Source: Nonomuraea sp. MG754425 | GTDB taxonomy: Bacteria; Actinomycetota; Actinomycetes; Streptosporangiales; Streptosporangiaceae | Assembly: GCF_021699195.1 (NCBI RefSeq) | Contig: NZ_SSXE01000018.1 | Location: forward strand, 1 to 64,000 | Reading direction: 5' to 3' | DNA length: 64,000 nt | In this document: positions 48,535 through 56,488 of the stretch, piece by piece | How positions within the stretch are numbered: position 1 is the stretch's first letter | Layout of the letters: each line of letters opens with the position of its first letter | Translations under genes and position numbers: made by a program | Notes under the pieces: model-generated | The model's database searches: none | Seen by the model: only the letters and a program-made list of their open reading frames with translations | What the model was told of the DNA's origin: nothing

Positions 48535-49251
48535 TCAGATGGTCACGCGGGCGGCGATGCCGTCGAGGAGACAGTTGAGGCCGAGGTCGAACTGCCCTTG
48601 CCTGTCGTCCTTTCGGGTGGCGGTGCGCAGGTAGTGCTGGTAGGTGGGGTAACGACCGGTGCGCATGTGCCAGGCCATGAGGGGGGCGAGTTCGGTGCGT
48701 AGTTCGTCGTTGGTGGACAGGCTCTGCGCGCTCATGAAAGCCTCGACGGCGCTGTCGTGACTCATGGCGCCGTGTACGTAGGCGTCCACGCTGCGGAAGA
48801 TGCCCATCATGGTGTCGGGGTCCAGGCCGAGGCCGTCGAGCGCCGTCAGGGTCTGCTCGGCCACGGCCATGCGGCTGGGGGTCAGGGCGAGCTTGGTCTG
48901 CGGCGGAAGCTGGGCCAGCCACCGGTGCTCCAGCATCAGCTCACGGGTGCCCATGGCCAGGGCGTGCAGGCTCTCTCGCCAGCCGAGGCCGGCGGGCAGG
49001 CGCATGCCTGCGTAGACGTGGTCGACCATGAGTTCCAGCAGGTCGTCCTTGCCTGACACGTAGCGGTAGGGCGCCATGGGGGCGACGCTCAGTTCTGTGG
49101 CCAGGCGGCGCATGGTGATCGCCTCCAGGCCCTCGGCGTCGGCTACCGCGACGGCGGCCGAGGCGATGCGCTGCGCAGACAACGTCTGGCGGGGGGCCGG
49201 TGCGGGCCGTTCCAGCCGCTCCCACAGTGGTGCGCTCTTGTCGGTGGCCAT
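48535..49251 (-). CDS. TetR-family regulator (TetR_C_1 type)
   Basis: ATG 49251, with GAGGAGAAGGG upstream, gives 238 residues; the open frame runs farther upstream through the operator region and is not used. The HTH is QRIASAAVAVADAEGLEAIT with VAPMAPYRYVSGKDDLLELM. The C-terminal part has EHRWLAQLPPQTKLALTP and DLGLNCLLDGI, typical of the subgroup. It is divergent from the NADPH-dependent FMN reductase at 49361, and the spacer carries several copies of an ACAACGTAC half-site in inverted array. It is the probable repressor of both genes. Confidence 0.88.
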   Translation of the reverse strand: MATDKSAPLWERLERPAPAPRQTLSAQRIASAAVAVADAEGLEAITMRRLATELSVAPMAPYRYVSGKDDLLELMVDHVYAGMRLPAGLGWRESLHALAMGTRELMLEHRWLAQLPPQTKLALTPSRMAVAEQTLTALDGLGLDPDTMMGIFRSVDAYVHGAMSHDSAVEAFMSAQSLSTNDELRTELAPLMAWHMRTGRYPTYQHYLRTATRKDDRQGQFDLGLNCLLDGIAARVTI

Positions 49252-49276
49252 GCCATCGTCCCTTCTCCTCACCTGC

Positions 49277-49338
49277 GATACAACGTACCGAAAGTAGACA
49301 ACGTACACTTCCATGTGTACGTTGTATCCGCTCGATAC
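49277..49338. promoter_or_regulatory. compound TetR operator array
   Basis: ACAACGTACAC (49298-49308) and GTGTACGTTGT (49315-49325) are perfect 11-bp arms six bases apart. GATACAACGTAC (49277-49288) is also an exact inverted match of GTACGTTGTATC (49317-49328). GTATC-CGCTC-GATAC (49324-49338) overlaps the right arm. Three half-sites in the 109-bp spacer suggest cooperative binding of TetR dimers. Confidence 0.7.
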
Positions 49339-49360
49339 AGTGTACACAGAAGGGCCACAA

Positions 49361-49942
49361 GTGCTTGAGATCGCCGTTATTCTCGGCAGCACCCGTGAGG
49401 GACGCTTCGGACCCTCCGTGGCGAACTGGCTGCTCGACCACCTCCAGCAGCGTGACGACATGAGCGCCGACCTGGTCGACCTGGCCGAGACGCCGCTGCC
49501 GACCGTCTTGCCCATGCTCGGCCGGCCGCCCGCCTCCCAGGCGGACAGAGATCTGCTGGCGGCCGTCTCGCCGCGCCTGGCGGCGGCCGACGCCTTCGTC
49601 ATCGTGACGCCCGAGTACAACCACAGCTTCCCGGCCGCGCTGAAGAACGCCATCGATTGGCACGGCGTCGAATGGCAGGCCAAGCCCGTCGCCTTCGTCT
49701 CCTACGGCGCCTTCTCCGCCGGGCTGCGCGCGGTCGAGCAGCTCCGGCTCGTCCTGGCCGAGCTGCACGCCGTCACCCTGCGTGACACCGTCGGACTGCA
49801 ACATCCGTGGGCGCAGTTCGACGGCGACGGCAAGGCCCTCGACCCGGCCGCCGACGCCGCCGCCAAGGTCATGCTGGACCGGCTCGCCTGGTGGGCGCAC
49901 GCGCTGCGCGACGCCAGGGCCGCCCGCCCCTACACGATCTGA
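49361..49942 (+). CDS. NADPH-dependent FMN reductase family protein
   Basis: GTG 49361 after AGAAGGG gives 193 residues. VILGSTREGRFGPSVANWL is the flavodoxin-like phosphate-binding loop of the FMN_red family. FVIVTPEYNHSFPAALKNAI and VAFVSYGAFSAGLRAVEQLR form the flavin-binding loops. These enzymes reduce FMN, quinones or azo compounds using NADPH. It is controlled by the divergent TetR and lies before a truncated MFS gene, possibly its former partner in an efflux/detoxification pair. Confidence 0.88.
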   Translation: MLEIAVILGSTREGRFGPSVANWLLDHLQQRDDMSADLVDLAETPLPTVLPMLGRPPASQADRDLLAAVSPRLAAADAFVIVTPEYNHSFPAALKNAIDWHGVEWQAKPVAFVSYGAFSAGLRAVEQLRLVLAELHAVTLRDTVGLQHPWAQFDGDGKALDPAADAAAKVMLDRLAWWAHALRDARAARPYTI

Positions 49943-49945
49943 GCC

Positions 49946-50170
49946 GTCACGACACGCCTGGGCGTCTTCGAGCTGCTGACCGGCATGTTCCTGGCCATGC
50001 TCGACGGCCTGATCGTCGGCACCGCGCTGCCCACCATCGCCGGCGATCTCGGGGATCTCGACCAACTTCAGGGGGTGGTCACCGCGTACATGCTCGCCGC
50101 CGCGGCCACCACCCCGATCTGGGGCAAGCTCGGCGACCTGCTCGGCCGCAAGGCCACCTTCGTCTGCTCC
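49946..50170 (+). pseudogene. MFS transporter N-terminal remnant
   Basis: TRLGVFELLTGMFLAMLDGL, IVGTALPTIAGDLGDLDQLQ and TPIWGKLGDLLGRKATFV match the first three helices and motif A of a DHA2-type MFS pump. The expected GTG start has become GTC (49946), though an ATG at 49985 is in frame. After about residue 75 the frame runs into transposase-derived sequence. It is the cut-off beginning of a pump once cotranscribed with the flavin reductase. Confidence 0.7.
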
Positions 50171-50613
50171 GGCCGTCGCCCTGCGGCCCGGCGCCGGAGC
50201 CGCCCACCACGAGGCCGCCGTCACCCCTGACCTGCTCGCCGCCGAGCGGGGGCCGCTGCCAGCAACGCCGCGCCACCTTCACCGGCTTATGCGGCGCCTG
50301 CCCGCTGCGCGATCGCTGCACCACCGCCACGACCGGCCGCATGCGGACCATTCGCCCGCACCACGACCTGCGGGCCTCCGCCCGCCGCCAAGCCGGCACC
50401 GACCCCGCCTGGCAAGCCGATCACCGCCGCTCGCGGCCCATGGGCGAACGCGCGGTGGCCTGGCTGGTCGCCCACGGCAACCGCCGCCCTCGGGACCGCC
50501 GCCAACGACCGCTGGCCCCACCACCGCGCCGCCGCTCTCAACCTCCGCCGCTGGTCAACCTCGGACTCACCCACACCAACGGCACCCGTACACTCACCCC
50601 GATCGCCCCTTAG
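50171..50613 (+). pseudogene. IS1182-type transposase C-terminal remnant
   Basis: The frame reads RATFTGLCGACPLRDRCTTA with the Cys pattern of the IS1182 transposase zinc-like region, then AWQADHRRSRPMGERAVAWL and RSQPPPLVNLGLT, matching the C-terminal RPMVER and NLGLT blocks. The rest of the gene is missing, and codons between the blocks are shifted. Insertion of this element probably truncated the MFS gene. Confidence 0.65.
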
Positions 50614-50675
50614 CAACAGGGTGAGCGACTCATTCACCAAGATCTTCAGGACATTGCTAAGGCCAGGCAGTTCTG

Positions 50676-51482
50676 TCAGGTGTTCGGGTCAGTGAAACAG
50701 ACCATGTCTTCGCCGCCGGACACCAGGACCATCCAGTACACGCTGTTGTCGTACTGGTTCTTCTTGCAGTGGTCGGCGTGGGCGTCCGGCGGGGCCCGGT
50801 AGACGTCCGAGACGACCATGATCCGGTTGTAGGACTTGGGCACGCGGTCGGCGTTGCAGCCCACGGCGGTCGACAGGCCGAAAGACAGGTTCTGGTTCCC
50901 GGAATCAACCGCGAGGACGCAGTAATTCTTCACCCAGATCCGCCTGAGGCAGAGTGTCGTGGTCTGTCTCGACATGGCGGAGGAGTAGCGCCATGAGTCC
51001 TCGGCGAGGCCGTTGGGGCAGATCAGGCCGCTGCCTCCGGTTTGGGTGACATAGAAGAGACCGGCATAGTTGCCGCGGCAGGAGACCGGTTCGGGTGGCT
51101 TCGGCTGACTCCAGTCGTCGCCGTAGCCGGTGCGGTAGATGGGCAGGCAATCGCCCGCGCTGACGGATCGGAACGCGTCCTCGGTGGGGTCGTGTTCCGG
51201 TTCTTCCGCTTCGGAGTTCTGCTCGGATCCGCTGTCCTGCTCGTTGTTGTCCGAGTCGCCGCCCACCTCGATCGGGACCTCGATCGGGACCTCGATGGTG
51301 ATCCCGGGCTCGTCGTCGCCGGAGCTGTCGTTAGGTTCGGCGCTCGATGTGATCTCGTGCTGAGAGGTGCTCGGCTGGTGGGACGCCGTGTCTCTGTTCT
51401 TGCGGTCGCAACCGACCAGCATTGCCGGAATAAGCAGCCATATCAGCGATGCACGGCATATACGGCGATATCCACATTTCAT
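50676..51482 (-). CDS. lipoprotein of unknown function
   Basis: ATG 51482 gives 268 residues (a GTG three codons upstream is possible). The signal peptide has the lipobox MLVGC near residue 25. A long acidic linker (about residues 35-100) rich in Ser, Glu, Asp and Asn contains three near-repeats IEVP from a duplicated 12-base unit. The C-terminal domain has eight cysteines and many aromatics, suggesting a disulfide-bonded extracytoplasmic domain. G+C is lower than in neighbours, and it is flanked by IS remnants, so it may be acquired DNA. No family is recognised. Confidence 0.65.
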   Translation of the reverse strand: MKCGYRRICRASLIWLLIPAMLVGCDRKNRDTASHQPSTSQHEITSSAEPNDSSGDDEPGITIEVPIEVPIEVGGDSDNNEQDSGSEQNSEAEEPEHDPTEDAFRSVSAGDCLPIYRTGYGDDWSQPKPPEPVSCRGNYAGLFYVTQTGGSGLICPNGLAEDSWRYSSAMSRQTTTLCLRRIWVKNYCVLAVDSGNQNLSFGLSTAVGCNADRVPKSYNRIMVVSDVYRAPPDAHADHCKKNQYDNSVYWMVLVSGGEDMVCFTDPNT

Positions 51483-51602
51483 ATGGGCCACCCCGTGTCA
51501 CGAGAGAGCTGCGGTGACGCGAGTTTGCCACAGCGCGCCGCGCGGTACGGTGGACTTCGGAAGAGCACGTCCCCCATGTCACGGTTTCGGCATCGCACCT
51601 CT

Positions 51603-51900
51603 AAGGCGTGTTTCCTTAGTGATCTCTACTTGAGATGATCACTGTGTGGGTCGCGGGGATCCGACGGATGCACAGTGGGCAGTGCTGGAGCCGCTGCTGC
51701 CGGACTCGGTCGGACGAGGGCGTCTGGGCGCAGCTCATCACCAAGCTGCAGACCCGAGCGGATGCGGCCGGGCTGATCGGCTGGCAGGTCAGCGTGGACT
51801 CCACCATCTTGCCGAGCCCACCAGCACGCCAACTGCTCCCGCAGCACGCTGTTCCGTTCCCGGGCCTGGTCGGTGGTCGCGTTCGTGGCTTGTAGCGGCC
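51603..51900 (+). pseudogene. IS5-type transposase remnant with left-end repeats
   Basis: GTG 51646 opens GRGDPTDAQWAVLEPLLPDS, the N-terminus of IS5-family (DUF4096) transposases. Another frame then gives KLQTRADAAGLIGWQVSVDS, so an internal deletion and frameshift exist. Upstream, AGTGATC (51618-51624) and GATCACT (51637-51643) form an inverted repeat, and CTAAGG-N7-CCTTAG precedes it, probably part of the left end. No complete DDE region. Confidence 0.65.
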
Positions 51901-52084
51901 GACGCGTCGAGTGCTTCCTGGTGATGGTCATGACGATCGCCCGAAGCCGCCTGCGCACCCGACCCGGCCTGACCGCTCCTGAGGTCAGGGCGCCTTGTTG
52001 ACCATGTTGAGAATCGAATGTTCGCTTTGGCCGGGGCCCTCTTCACGACCCGCCGGCGGGTCACCAGAACGTCGGAAAACGCGT

Positions 52085-52200
52085 GGCGAACGCAAGGGGA
52101 ATCATCACCTCCCGCGACGGCTGCTGAACGTCAGCCGGTCCACGATCTACACGTTCATGCCCGAACTCGCCACCGGCCGCCGCGCTGTGACCATCCTTGC
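52085..52200 (+). pseudogene. site-specific recombinase C-terminal HTH remnant
   Basis: LLNVSRSTIYTFMPELATGR resembles the resolvase-type terminal helix-turn-helix (LGVSRSTIYKYVPEL...GR). Only about 30 residues can be aligned by eye, with no catalytic domain. It sits among other mobile-element relics. Confidence 0.4.
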
Positions 52201-52253
52201 CTCGGAGCGCGGCGGCCCGCCGCCCGATGGTGCCTCGCGATCGCGACGACCGC

Positions 52254-53354
52254 TCACCAGCGCAGCATCGCCGCCACTCCGCCCGCCTCGGCCAGCTCGC
52301 CCGCCGCCCTGCTCTCCAGCACGGTGACCTCACCTCCGTGCTCGAGGGCGAGCTCGATCATCTCCTCCTCCAGTTCCTCGGGGGCGACGGGCTTGGGCGG
52401 CGCGGCCTTCCACCCGCCGGCGTCGTCGAGCAGCAGGTGCTCGACCCGGCCCTGCCGCAGCAGGGAGAGGATGTCGTCGAGGCCGACCGCGCCGTTGCCG
52501 CCCGACAGGGCCAGGTCCCGGGCATGCACGGCCAGGGCGGCGTCACGCCGGGCCCGCACCTCGTCGAGGGTGGGACGGACGAACGCCAGCACCTCCGACG
52601 GCGACAGGGCGGGATCGAGCACGGCGTCCATCTGGATGATCTCCGTGCCGGCGGGCAGCGCTTCGCTCAGCACCGAGGTGTCGCGGGGGTCGCCCACCAG
52701 CAGCAGCGTCTCCCAGCCCAGCCGCCGGGACTCCGCTGCCACCTGCGGGGCCGACTCGCGCAGGAACCTGGCCAGGTGTTCCTCGACGCGCTGGTCGAAG
52801 CGGTCGGGGTGGATGCCGCTCCGCGAGAGGCCGGGCAGCGTCGCCGGCCCCTTGGCGGACCCGCCCGCGGTCGCCAGCCTGAAGTTGACCGGCTCCAGCT
52901 CGTCGGTCAGGCCGTACCGGCAGTCGAACAGCCGTACGCCGTCACGCCCCACCCTGACCACCCCGGCGGGCCTGTCGGCCTGAACGGCGGTGACGAGCGG
53001 CAGCAGATAGGCGTGCTCCCTGAAGGTGGCGAGGTCGCCCACCGGGAGCTGAACCCACTCGGTACGGACCTCGTCACCGGCCACCTGCGCGAACAGGGCG
53101 CGCCCGAGACCGGGACCGGCCGGGTCGAGCAGCTCGTCGATCCGCGGCTCCAGCAGGTCGAGGCGGAGGCCCGCGAGCCTGGCCCGCTCGTGGTCGGGGT
53201 CCGCGGACAGCTCCTGGCGCAGCGCGGCGATCTCGCTGCGCAGCCGGGTGCGCCCGGCTTGCGTGCCCGGCTCCATCGTGGTGTAGAGCGACAGCACACC
53301 GACTTCGTCGCCGAAGGCCGCCAGCTCGCGTAGATCTGTCTGGTCGAACACCAT
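52254..53354 (-). CDS. Vms1/eRF1-like (baeRF/VLRF1-type) protein
   Basis: The protein has 366 residues. DLRELAAFGDEVGVLSLYTT, RTEWVQLPVGDLATFREHAY, AGVVRVGRDGVRLFDCRYGL and LLLVGDPRDTSVLSEALP follow the pattern of Rv2629-like proteins, whose fold is related to release factor eRF1 and Vms1. Eukaryotic Vms1 releases nascent chains from stalled ribosomes. Bacterial relatives are proposed ribosome-associated factors, but the role here is inferred. No typical GGQ is visible; KGPATLPGLSRSG lies in the loop region. Alone on the minus strand. Confidence 0.75.
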   Translation of the reverse strand: MVFDQTDLRELAAFGDEVGVLSLYTTMEPGTQAGRTRLRSEIAALRQELSADPDHERARLAGLRLDLLEPRIDELLDPAGPGLGRALFAQVAGDEVRTEWVQLPVGDLATFREHAYLLPLVTAVQADRPAGVVRVGRDGVRLFDCRYGLTDELEPVNFRLATAGGSAKGPATLPGLSRSGIHPDRFDQRVEEHLARFLRESAPQVAAESRRLGWETLLLVGDPRDTSVLSEALPAGTEIIQMDAVLDPALSPSEVLAFVRPTLDEVRARRDAALAVHARDLALSGGNGAVGLDDILSLLRQGRVEHLLLDDAGGWKAAPPKPVAPEELEEEMIELALEHGGEVTVLESRAAGELAEAGGVAAMLRW

Positions 53355-53739
53355 GACGCGCTCACCTCCGTGGGCGGGGCCCTGGCGCGGGCCCGGCGGT
53401 GCGGGGTGGACCCAATTTTATCCCGCAGCACGTTCTCGCTGGTCAGCGGCCTGCCGGAGTGCTGGGTTAGGTGGGGCGTTGATTGCTCCCTTGGCGACCA
53501 CCAGCCACCACACCGGCCCGTCGGCAGCCACCGCACGCTCAGGCCGGGAGAAACGAGGCAGCACAATGCCGGAAGACCCCTGAATATCCGTGTGGCAAGT
53601 ACCCGGAAACCCTACTTTCCCGACATGCCTGACTACTTGACGTCACCCGAGACAGCCCTGCCTTCAACGGCCTTCAGCGCCTACGTGGCGGCTCATGGCG
53701 CAGGTTGACCTCGCTGTCTCTTGGAGCCCTGCGGCGTCG
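53355..53739. other. no gene recognised
   Basis: About 385 bases upstream of the Vms1-like gene and downstream of the NUDIX gene. It holds the promoter of the former. No coding signature or strong repeat was found. Confidence 0.4.
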
Positions 53740-54324
53740 TCACGTGACGTCTTGTCCAGGCCGGGGAAGGTCGGCCGTCTGGACGGAGTTCGGCGGCCGG
53801 AACTCCGGTACGGGGCCTGGACGCCAGAGGTTGCCCAGGAACGGGATCGTCGGCGGCAGCGTGCGATCATGCAGGCCGCGCAGGTATCCACCGATCGGCG
53901 GGCGCAGCGGCAACCGGCTGAGCAGCGTGACCGGGACGAACTGCGGCCGCAGAGCTGGCTCGCTGCCCACCGGTTCGCCGGTGGCGTGCTCGGCGAGGAA
54001 GACGATGTCGATCGTCCGGTTCGTGCCTGCGGGCGCGATGGTCTCGAAGGCGAACGCGCACCGCGTCGGTTCGGCCCGCAGGCCGCTCTCCTCGACGGTC
54101 TCGCGGCGGGCGCAGGCGGCCAGTCCTTCCCCGGGGTGCGGGTCGCCGCCGGGCAGCACCCATTCGGGCCGCCCGTCGCGCACGCGTCTGATCAGCAGGA
54201 TCCTGTCGCCGCGGAACACGATCATGGAACAGCGCAGCCGAACCACGGTGTGATCGTTGATGGCCTCCCCATGAGGACGCTCATCGGGTGGGGGAGACAG
54301 GTGGACGGTGGTCATCTTCCTCAT
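53740..54324 (-). CDS. NUDIX hydrolase
   Basis: The protein has 194 residues, starting with ATG 54324 after GGAGAGG; an ATG three codons in is possible. The Nudix box is GGDPHPGEGLAACARRETVE followed by ESGL (about residues 58-81), with the REx2EE metal-binding glutamates present. RCSMIVFRGDRILLIRRV precedes it. Nudix enzymes hydrolyse nucleoside diphosphates linked to other groups; the substrate cannot be assigned. Isolated from an operon. Confidence 0.88.
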   Translation of the reverse strand: MRKMTTVHLSPPPDERPHGEAINDHTVVRLRCSMIVFRGDRILLIRRVRDGRPEWVLPGGDPHPGEGLAACARRETVEESGLRAEPTRCAFAFETIAPAGTNRTIDIVFLAEHATGEPVGSEPALRPQFVPVTLLSRLPLRPPIGGYLRGLHDRTLPPTIPFLGNLWRPGPVPEFRPPNSVQTADLPRPGQDVT

Positions 54325-54822
54325 CGCCTCTCCATGCGAGGTCCTGACTTGTGCCAGGAACCATCAGCCCGGAGGCGGTTCGGGCGGCTTGGCCGCCCCG
54401 GTGGGGTCCATCACCGTCACTAAGAGTTTAGTCGGTGGCGAACTGCGGTCAAAAGTGAGGGCTTGCCCCTTGTGGGGGGCGCAGCCTCGGCTCAGACCCG
54501 CTTCGGCCCCACGATCGCCGAAGGCGAACATCATGCGCGTAGACATCGGCGCCGAGGAGACGAACGGCCGCCCGCGTCTTCGTCACCGGTCTGCACGGCC
54601 ATTGCCGCGCATCCTGGGCCGGGCAGGACTGCGCGACTCTCTTGCGGAACGCACCAACCGCCAAGCGGTCCGGCATCTGTCCGCCCGCGGCGACCGCCGG
54701 CCGCCCCCACAAGACCGGTGAATGCCCCGTGGCTGACCTGGAGCAGCGTTCATTCCGCCAATAAAGTCCGATCTATCCCGGTGGGCACCATAGGGATGCC
54801 CTCTCGAACGAAAGGATGCGCC
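54325..54822. other. no gene recognised
   Basis: Nearly 500 bases between the divergent NUDIX and small secreted protein genes. Short frames on both strands have no family features. GAAAGGA at 54810-54816 is the ribosome site of the next gene. Confidence 0.4.
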
Positions 54823-55137
54823 GTGTACAAACGAATCGTCGCTGGGCTCGCGTTGAGTCTCGCCGGCCTCGTCGGTACAGCGCTCGTGCCGTCAGCAGCC
54901 GTCGCGGCACAGCCCGTCCTGGCCGCAGCCGGCTCTGGCGCGGGAGCGAAAACCCTCGTGATGCCGTGTGTCTCCAATTGCACATGGAGTACGGGTGTCG
55001 GGACAAACAAGTTGCAGATCGACATGCTCAGGACCATCGAGACGGTGAATTTCGTGCAGATGGGTTACACCATCGTGTCTTCTGTGACGCAGGCAGCACG
55101 TGGTGGCTGGGAGGGGGTCATTCGGTACCACGTCTGA
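54823..55137 (+). CDS. small secreted protein
   Basis: GTG 54823, seven bases after GAAAGGA, gives 104 residues. The signal peptide is typical (MYKRIVAGLALSLAGLVGTA, cleaved after AVAA near residue 30). A CVSNC motif follows a short linker (about residues 50-54). The mature part of about 70 residues could be a small disulfide-containing domain. No family is recognised. A tyrosine-recombinase relic starts immediately downstream. Confidence 0.6.
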   Translation: MYKRIVAGLALSLAGLVGTALVPSAAVAAQPVLAAAGSGAGAKTLVMPCVSNCTWSTGVGTNKLQIDMLRTIETVNFVQMGYTIVSSVTQAARGGWEGVIRYHV

Positions 55138-55139
55138 CG

Positions 55140-55870
55140 ATGGAGTCTGGGCAGCGGCCCAGCTTGTCGAGGCTTTGCGGGTCGGCCGGGAAGACGGGCT
55201 GGAGACGGGTTCGCAGGGACGAGGTCGTCACAGATGTGGTGGAGATGTCGGCGTGGCCGATGACTCGGGAGACCACCTCGATCGAGACGCCATCAGCAGG
55301 CGCGTCGCCGCGGTGAGCCGATACCAGTGCGGGTCAAGGGCGGTCCCGGTCTTGCCGGCACAGCCGTCGCACCAGGTCGTAGGCGCCTCTGCGATGCGGA
55401 TCCCGCTTTCGTAGAGCAGCGCGAACAGGAAGCGGTCGCGCAACCGGTCGCACGCGTCCGGGATCGTCCGCACCTCGACGACCGTGAGCACCCGCGGCAG
55501 CTCGCGCGCCGCCTTGAGGCTGATCGTGCTGCGCGGTTGGAGCCCGCCCTTGCTGATGTGAGGCAAGAACGGTTTCCAGATCGTGCTCCGTCGCCCGCCG
55601 GCTGCCAAGTGATCAGCAAATCGCCCAGGTCGACCCCCTGGCGAGCGGCGTGCCAGGAGAACGCCGATAGCGCGGACAGTTCCAGGTTCGCCGTCGCCTC
55701 GGTGCAGTGGTGCTCCACCGAGGGCAACGGCGCGATGTTCCCCTCGCGCATCCCGGGCGGACGGCGCAGCCAGGCCACATACTCGCCCAGGTCCTCAAGA
55801 CGTACCTCGCGAGGAAGCGGGAGAGACACCCGGCCGAACGCGGGTGGGCGAAGGCGTCGTCCGGCCGCAC
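55140..55870 (-). pseudogene. tyrosine integrase/recombinase, broken in three frames
   Basis: The N-terminal SAM-like region is in one frame (LPLPREVRLEDLGEYVAWLR, ATANLELSALSAFSWHAARQ). The catalytic domain start is in another (LPRVLTVVEVRTIPDACDRL, RFLFALLYESGIRIAEA, holding the arginine of box A). The end, DGVSIEVVSRVIGHADISTT, is in a third frame, in place of the usual LGH block. At least two frameshifts make it inactive. It is a likely integration-module relic for this island-like stretch. Confidence 0.65.
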
Positions 55871-55945
55871 AGACGGCGGCGTCTCCCTGTCCCTGCCTGA
55901 GTACGACGGCGGACGCTGCGCCCCGTGGGCTGGTATGCAAGGCCC

Positions 55946-56383
55946 ATGGGATCAGCGAAATCGCGCCACGTGGCCGCCGCGCTGCTCGACCTGTCGGTCG
56001 CCACCGGGGTGATCCTCTTCGTGCTACGAGTCGTCTCGTTCCCGCGCGACACCTCGGTCACCGTCAGCCACATCATCCGCACCGAGGGGTTGTTCTTCCT
56101 GCCGGCGCTCGGCCCGGCGGTGGTCATGACGGTGCTCGTTCTGCGGGGTTCGCGGGCGGGGCGCATGCTGGCGCTGGCGACGGCTCCGCCGTACCTCCTG
56201 GTGCTCGTCTTCACCTCCCTGGTCTCGCCCTTCGACTTCGAACGCGGCGGGGCCACCCTCGTCGGCCCCGAGGAGCCGCCCTGGTACGCCACCGTTTACT
56301 GGATTTCGTGCGTGGTGCTGTTCGCCGGGCGGTGGTTCTCCGGATCGTCGCGGTTCGTCGCCCGGCCGGAGGCGCAGCGGTAG
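55946..56383 (+). CDS. small integral membrane protein
   Basis: ATG 55946 gives 145 residues with about four hydrophobic segments (near residues 12-31, 46-66, 72-92 and 113-131) and a short basic tail. No family or motif is recognised, and no partner gene is on the same strand. The next gene converges on it. The hydrophobic pattern and codon bias support a real gene. Confidence 0.6.
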   Translation: MGSAKSRHVAAALLDLSVATGVILFVLRVVSFPRDTSVTVSHIIRTEGLFFLPALGPAVVMTVLVLRGSRAGRMLALATAPPYLLVLVFTSLVSPFDFERGGATLVGPEEPPWYATVYWISCVVLFAGRWFSGSSRFVARPEAQR

Positions 56384-56488
56384 CGGGAGCCGCCACAGCG
56401 GCACGGCCGGACCGTCGGCCGGCTGGTGTGGCGACTTCGTGTCGCACCACTGCGCACCCGCTCCTGTTCAAGTGTCTGCGTACGCGCG

